This document shows, piece after piece, positions 58,487 to 64,000 of a stretch of DNA of 64,000 bases; positions within the stretch are counted from its first letter, which is position 1; every line of letters starts with the position of its first letter. A program made the position numbers and the translations under genes. Where the stretch lies: the NCBI RefSeq assembly GCF_004011695.2, contig NC_082408.1:109501-173500 (forward strand), in the 5' to 3' direction. The notes under the pieces are model-generated. The model was not told where the DNA came from. It worked only from the letters and a program-made list of their open reading frames with translations, and searched no databases. The DNA is from Ascochyta rabiei (taxonomy: Eukaryota; Ascomycota; Dothideomycetes; Pleosporales; Didymellaceae).

Positions 58487-60580
58487 AGACGCAGTGATGA
58501 TATTGTGCTTTGGCTGCCATGTATACTGAACTTTTCAAGGCGTTTGCGTGGCTGGCGTTTCGCATCGGGATTGCATGGGCGGGAGATATCTAGTGATCAG
58601 ACCAAATGTGCATAGTGTATACCAAGGCAATGTAATTCAAGCAGCGAGTTTTCAACTTCATACTGCGTCCATGTCGCTGTGGTGTCTGTGTGCGCTCGTT
58701 CGTGTGATCGTCCTGCGTAGCCTTTAAACAAATGTTTCTGGCTCTGGCCTTCGACATTTGGTAGCAACTTTCTGAATACATAATACTCTGTACTAGCTAC
58801 CAATCACGGCAAATCTCGGAATCACGTTTGACTAAAACAAGCTATCCATCACAAGATGTCATGGTGATAACTTCCCGCACGTGCAAGCCCTCACTAATTT
58901 TGCGACCATCTAAACCACGCCGAAAATTCTCAACGCGCACCACGTCGTTGATTCCGTGTTGATTTACGGGTGTCCTCGTCAGTGGGGTATTGAGATTAGT
59001 CCAGTAGGTCTGAAGTTCGGATCTACAACGTGTCGTCGTGTGACGTATGTAGGGAGCGTATGGGGTGTGACGCGCTAGTGTGTTGTATTCCGAGGGGCAA
59101 GAAATAAATAGCTACAAGCGCTTAGTGCTTGGGGTCTTGGGAGTGTTACGGGGTGGTTGGGGACCACAGGAATCAAGTGGGTTGGTGGGTGGGTGAGCAG
59201 GTGGTGGTTCGTAGACACGGGTATTTTCTCTCTGCAAAGCTACGGATGCTCGGTTCGTAGCTTGTGCGGTCACTTTCATAACGACTTGCAAATACTGTTA
59301 TGAGCATTCCAAAATATACGGAAACTCTGCGCCTTGTGTATTGAACAGCTTTTGTATCTTTAGCACGCAGGACAACTTTCACGTATATTTCTGGCAAATC
59401 TTTAGGCCCGAAGACGCTAAGCATGTCGTTACGCACCTCAACTCGTAGGAGATGCTGCCACGGACTGGAACAAGTTGTCGAAGTAAAGTCATGATGCTAC
59501 TTCTTGATTGACTAACAGGTTACTTTGAAGACTTCGTTATCTGAATGGCATGGAAGCGGCGGTAACAATACTGCTGTCAGCCTCCAGAAAGCACCTTAGT
59601 GAGTGCATCTTACTCTACATTGGTTTTGAAAGGCTTTGATCAAGTGCAAGTCACAGGGTTTGCAGCCCGACTGTCATATTCGCAAATGGTATTGACAAAG
59701 CCAGCTACGAGCCCGCTATCCTTCAAAGTTCGGGAGGTTACCAAAATGGATCTGGCTCTATTTTGTGAGACTATATGTATTCAGAAGACTACAGGTATTC
59801 AAGAGACTCTGCATCACTGCCTTCAAAGCATAAGGCCGAGGTCGAGACGGAGACACAGCCGCCAGTGTCTGCGTAAGCTCGCAAATGCAAGTGTAATATA
59901 CATCGAGTAGCACCTAAGAGCCGGTACCATTCTATCAGCCATGGCGAGGCAACCGCCTAAAGTGGCCGTTCAAGAGGGACCGTGACTTTAGCAAAGCTCC
60001 AGCGAAGAAGCATGAAGAATAAGCAGAACCAAATATACGGGCTCAGCTAGAAGCTAATTATGATTGAGAAGAACGATACAGCACTATTCGCAATTGTCTT
60101 AAATATGCCCTCTGAGATTTACGACTCGGATGCATTGCTTTAACCCAAATTCGAACGATGTAAATTTGAGCTTGTGCTGCAAGAAGTTTCACGAGCATCA
60201 TCCCTTTCTGTGCATGATAGCAGCGCACAAAGAGCATCGCAAGACATAGACGTTATAACAGAACCAGTTATTTCTTCGTGTTCTCCCCAGTTTCTTCAAC
60301 ACGAAGGCGTTATGTTTATGCTGCTTATTCTGGGCTGGTACAAGGTAGCTGACTCGTTCGAAATGATTCTGACACGAAGAAAGTATTGGCCGAGGGTTTG
60401 CCATTCGCTTAGTGCTCACCAGATACATATGTTTAGTGAGGCTGGGTAGGAAGCCATAGCTTCTTTTTGGGGCTTTGTGTACTGGAGGAAAAGTGAACTC
60501 ATTTACTTCCACCCTCTGGCACGATAAAATAAAAGAATATATTATGAATACTTTGGATTGATCTCATCAATCAATAAATC
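58487..60580. other. Long intergenic region
   Basis: About 2.1 kb. The first 300 bases are the Prp8 3' flank. The later part (59600-60560) is AT-rich with only short open frames, the longest about 104 codons, none with a recognisable domain. It could include an old repeat remnant, but no structure is visible. Confidence 0.5.
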
Positions 60581-60661
60581 GGACAGATGGCCGAGCGGTT
60601 AAGGCGCTAGCTTCAGGTGCTAGTAGAGTAATCTGCGTGGGTTCGAATCCCACTCTGTTCA
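60581..60661 (+). tRNA. tRNA-Leu (anticodon CAG)
   Basis: A full cloverleaf without intron, including discriminator A at 60661. Acceptor GGACAGA pairs with TCTGTTC (one G-T). The D arm contains TGGCCGAGCGGTTAAGG (box A). The anticodon stem CTAGC/GCTAG encloses TTCAGGT, giving anticodon CAG at 60614-60616. There is a long variable arm, and the T arm GTGGGTTCGAATCCCAC carries box B. The long variable arm and anticodon agree on leucine, reading CTG codons. Confidence 0.97.
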
Positions 60662-61246
60662 CTATCTTTTTGCATTCGCTGGGCCTCCAATAGTTGTCTT
60701 GGTTCTCGAGATATTGCGGGTCGTAGATTTTTGAGTGAGGCGCTAGCACGTGACCCACTGTGCCGGTAGCGCGGGGTCCACGCGGGAGTGGGGCTACCGT
60801 GATTGGATGCAGGTCAGTGCGTAGCCATCCCATCTCGCGTGGAACGAGCAGCAGTCGCGCTGATGTGGTCGACTGCACCTTCTTTTTGCAGGGGCGCAAC
60901 AGCAGTCATACTCGCCCTTAGCGCTCACGATAGCTTGCAGTCGCTGTGATAACGACCCATGGGACGTGAGAAGCCACACGCCTAAATATGGGAAGGTGAG
61001 CTTGGCTTGGTCTTGGGACGCCTCAAGGATTCGCGGCTGATCTGCCCTCAACATGATCGAGTTCCGCTATCGCAAGAGACACTCACTGCTCTCCTCTATC
61101 CATCTCATGCCCTGATTTAGCTCATTGTTACCCGCTGCTCTAGCAGGAGTGGCTTTCCATCGCTAGAACTTACTGTGGACGGCTGAACTCCAGACCACCA
61201 TCGTTGCATGTAGGCCGTGCAGCGCACTGCGCAGGTTAAGACTGTA
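60662..61246. other. Intergenic region
   Basis: 585 bases between the tRNA and the GH76 gene. Minus-strand open frames crossing the tRNA are not real genes. Confidence 0.6.
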
Positions 61247-63246
61247 ATGTGTCGAAAGATGTCTCTGAGGCGACTGTGCACAGTTGCACTCCTGTCGCTG
61301 AGCGTCTTTACGATCACTACAATTGCAGCGCAAACCAAAGACCGGCCAGTGTCAGGTAGAAGCGAATTGCGCCCGCTGTGCTTTGCGAGACTGATCTTGA
61401 TATAGACACACGTACACAGGTCTACGAGACCAGTAACCATAACATACCCCAAACACACCTTCGCAGTTCTGACGTCGCAAACAAAGCCGCAGCACCTAAT
61501 GCGCCCTCGTACTTACCCTTCACCGCGAACATACTGCAAGGCTTGCACAATGCGCTCGAAACGATGCAGAGCTCGTACTTTTCTATATGGTTGGGAAAGT
61601 ACACGACCGCAATCGACTGGACCGCCGCCGTCATGTCCACCCACGTCTCAGCGACTTTGGCCTCGCTTTCGCGCTCGCTCGCGTATACAATGCCTGGTAC
61701 CTTCGATATGTCCAAGAACCTCGACGTCGAAGCGCAAATGGTGGAGAATGAGATCAACAAGTACTTCGGCCAGATTGCGACGTACTACTTCGGTGAGGAC
61801 CATTTTGCGATAAGAATGCAGGCGTACGACGACATACTGTGGGTTGTGCTGGGCTGGCTCGAGAGCACGCAGTTCATCGAAGGGCATTCTGCAGGACACT
61901 ATGGTTCCGATTCGCAGGGAGAGACAACAATACCGCAATGGCATGCTCGTCAATTCATCCCAGGGTTTGCCCACCGCGCGCGAGTGTTTTACGAACTTGC
62001 TGAGAAAGGTTGGGATTGGCGGTTATGCGGTGGAGGCATGACGTGGAACCCACGTCTTTTGCCGTACAAGAACGCTATCACCAACCAACTGTTCATATCA
62101 GCAAGTATCGGCATGTACCTGCATTTTCCAGGGGATGCGAATTGCTCGCCGTTTCTCTCGCAGTACGACAAAGTCCAAGACAGCAATGACAAGAAGCCAA
62201 ACGACGAGCTTCTCCACGCGCAAGAGCACGGCGATCAATGTGAAGAGAATACTAGCGGAGACAGCTCGTATGACCCTGTCTACCTGGCTAATGCGATCCA
62301 TGGCTATGACTGGTTGAAGAACAGCGGTATGACGAATCGTCAAGGTCTGTATGTAGACGGTTTTCATATCGCCGGCTATCGCACGAACCACAGCAAGACC
62401 GAGTGCAACGAACGCAACGAAATGGTGTATACATACAACCAGGGTGTCGTTCTCTCCGGCCTGAGAGGCCTTTGGGAAGCAACAGGAAAACAAACCTACC
62501 TCGAAGACGGCCACGAGCTTGTCCGTAACGTCATCCGCGCCACGGGCTGGGAGGACGAACACATCCTGACTCCAGCTTGCACTCACTCTAAGAAGCCCGA
62601 CAAGATTTTCGAGCCGAAGCAAGATGTTCTCACCAGATGGGCCGGCCTCGGTGCAGATGGCATTCTGGCTGAGGCATGCGATCCGTCTGGGACCTGCAAT
62701 CAAGACGGCCAGGCGTTCAAGGGTATCTTCTTCCACCACCTCACGACTTTCTGCGCCCCGTTGCCGTCTGTACCTGTTCGCCCGGGTAGGACATACGCAG
62801 CGAGTCGCGAGACGCGCACACTGCATGCTAGAAGCTGTCAGGAGTATACCAAGTGGGTTGTGCACAATGCAGAAGCAGCGCTGCGCACGAGGAACGAGCA
62901 GGGTTTGTTTGGCAGCTGGTGGGGCGCGGACGTCCATCACGGAGGAACATTGCGGGTGAGTCGAGAGATGAATGCGACGGACTACAGGAACAGACCTGAC
63001 GAGTACGTGGCGAGCTTCGAGGATGTAGTCGACTCGCCAGGCGAGGAGGGAGACGGCGATGAGCTTCTGGCGGGCGATGATGTGGTCGGAGACACGGATG
63101 ACAGCATGAACTCGAGCAGCTCTCGTGATCTGAACGACCGTGGACGAGGTCGGACGGTTGAGACGCAGGGGAGTGGCATTGCGGTGCTGAGAGCGATGTT
63201 GGAATTCACGAAACTGGTTGAGGACGACGGGAAAATTAAGCCGTGA
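61247..63246 (+). CDS. Secreted glycoside hydrolase family 76 (alpha-1,6-mannanase-like)
   Basis: Two exons, 61247-61355 and 61406-63246, joined over a 50-base GTAGAA...ATAG intron, give 649 residues. An N-terminal hydrophobic segment (LCTVALLSLSVFTITTIAA) is a signal peptide. The GH76 core shows QAYDDILWVVLGWLE with the catalytic Asp pair (about residues 177-178), then TWNPRLLPYKNAITNQLFIS, VYTYNQGVVLSGLRGLWEAT and FKGIFFHHLTTFC. Fungal GH76 proteins (Dcw1/Dfg5 relatives) cut alpha-1,6-mannan and help attach GPI proteins to the wall. No C-terminal hydrophobic GPI signal is seen. The C-terminus holds an acidic, Ser-rich insertion (about 63030-63120) before a conserved-looking end (GSGIAVLRAMLEFTKLV). 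A second in-frame ATG is at 61259. Confidence 0.85.
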
Positions 63247-63841
63247 GCTTTAGTAGTTCAGATCAGGTGTTTGCGCATACGCATCGCTCTCGCAATACAA
63301 CACGTTCGACAAGACAGAATATAGACTGATCTGACGTGATACCGCATATTGACAGGAAGCAGGCACGTTTAGTCCTTCCGTTCTGAAGCTGCGACTCAGT
63401 CACCAAGGTACTCAGGCCGAGGCCCGAATGGCGAAAGAGGCGAGCTTACGTCAGAAGGTGTCTGTGTTGTGCTCTTGATACGACCGCTCTGGAGGACTAT
63501 TCCAAGGCTTGATCAAGCCAGCGGCCATAACCGCTCGGTCTCAGCACATCTTCACACACAGGACGTTATTCCTTCTTCATCGTTTGTAAGCGCCACTCAT
63601 TCTTGGAAAAATGCCCATGATTCACAGTGACCTGGTTTTTTTGCGCTCCAAAGTCTCCGAGAGTTGTTGGCCTTTGCGATCCTACGACCACGAAAGTCTC
63701 CGGAAGCACACAATCATGTCTCCGCGCGGGATGCAGCTTACTCCACTCCAGCCCATGCGACTCCATAGGTACTGGTGCAATATATTCCTTGTAGTGGATT
63801 GGCAGGCTCGTCTTAGAAGGGATGGCGAGCAGCGTGTCTAA
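63247..63841. other. Intergenic region
   Basis: This is the 3' flank of the GH76 gene. A minus-strand frame (63904-63566) has no recognisable domain. Confidence 0.5.
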
Positions 63842-64000
63842 CCGTACGTAGTACGGCCCGTAACAGTTACGGGTTACGGCTGTAAATATAGTAAGTAACA
63901 GCAATTATATAAGCTGTAGCTGTATACGTACTGTAGCTATACATAAAGCTGTAATATAGTTATAGTACAGCCAACCTTAGTGTTAACAATAGGGGGATAG
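63842..64000. repeat. Edge of a second AT-rich decayed repeat block
   Basis: Composition changes sharply to AT-rich with many TAG and CTA, like the left block. It begins with an imperfect palindrome-like run of CGTAACAGTTACGGGTTACGG (63859-63879 region). The element continues beyond the window, so its type is unknown. Confidence 0.45.

Noticed and set aside
60567..60899. Minus-strand protein frame across the tRNA
   Set aside because: It is a shadow of the tRNA-Leu gene; the tRNA structure is complete on the plus strand.

Overview
The window comes from the nuclear genome of a filamentous ascomycete. Genes are split by short introns of about 45 to 120 bases with GT...AG ends, intergenic spaces are short, and a block of retrotransposons carries the C-to-T decay expected of repeat-induced point mutation (RIP). 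The gene set (a NIS1-like secreted protein, GH76 mannanase, S28 peptidase, Leu3-type regulator) fits a plant-associated Dothideomycete, but that placement is inference.

Left block, 1-21622: a nested stack of dead repeats, AT-rich and full of TAG/TAA. An older repeated reading frame, with a 2-oxoglutarate dioxygenase-like signature (9255-10872 and 18164-19899), is cut by two LTR elements. A Gypsy element lies on its left (1-9254) and itself holds a full-length I/Tad-type LINE on the minus strand (259-6411, flanked by a 14-base target duplication). A complete chromodomain Gypsy element (10873-18163, two 202-base LTRs, 5-base duplication GTAAG) sits in the middle of that frame. This element carries an unusual spliced antisense gene between pol and its 3' LTR. 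A 5'-truncated LINE in the opposite orientation closes the block. Read with TAG/TAA as former Gln codons, all the retroelement proteins can still be followed.

Right block, 21623-63840: normal gene-rich sequence. In order: a coiled-coil protein (+), an F-box-like relic (-), importin-11/Kap120 (-) divergent from peroxin-2 (+), a three-copy minisatellite, a BuGZ/ZNF207-like zinc-finger protein (-), a NIS1-like secreted protein (-), a secreted S28 peptidase (-), the exon-junction protein Y14 (-), a divergent 6-phosphogluconate dehydrogenase (+), a four-helix membrane protein (+), a Leu3-type Zn2Cys6 regulator (-), ribosomal protein eL34 (-), the spliceosome core protein Prp8 (+), tRNA-Leu(CAG) (+) and a secreted GH76 enzyme (+). 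Most are unlinked housekeeping genes; no biosynthetic cluster or operon-like logic is visible. At the right edge (from about 63842) AT-rich, TAG-rich sequence begins again, suggesting another repeat block.

Exon boundaries were read by hand from splice sites and reading-frame continuity. Family names rest on recognised motifs, not on database searches.
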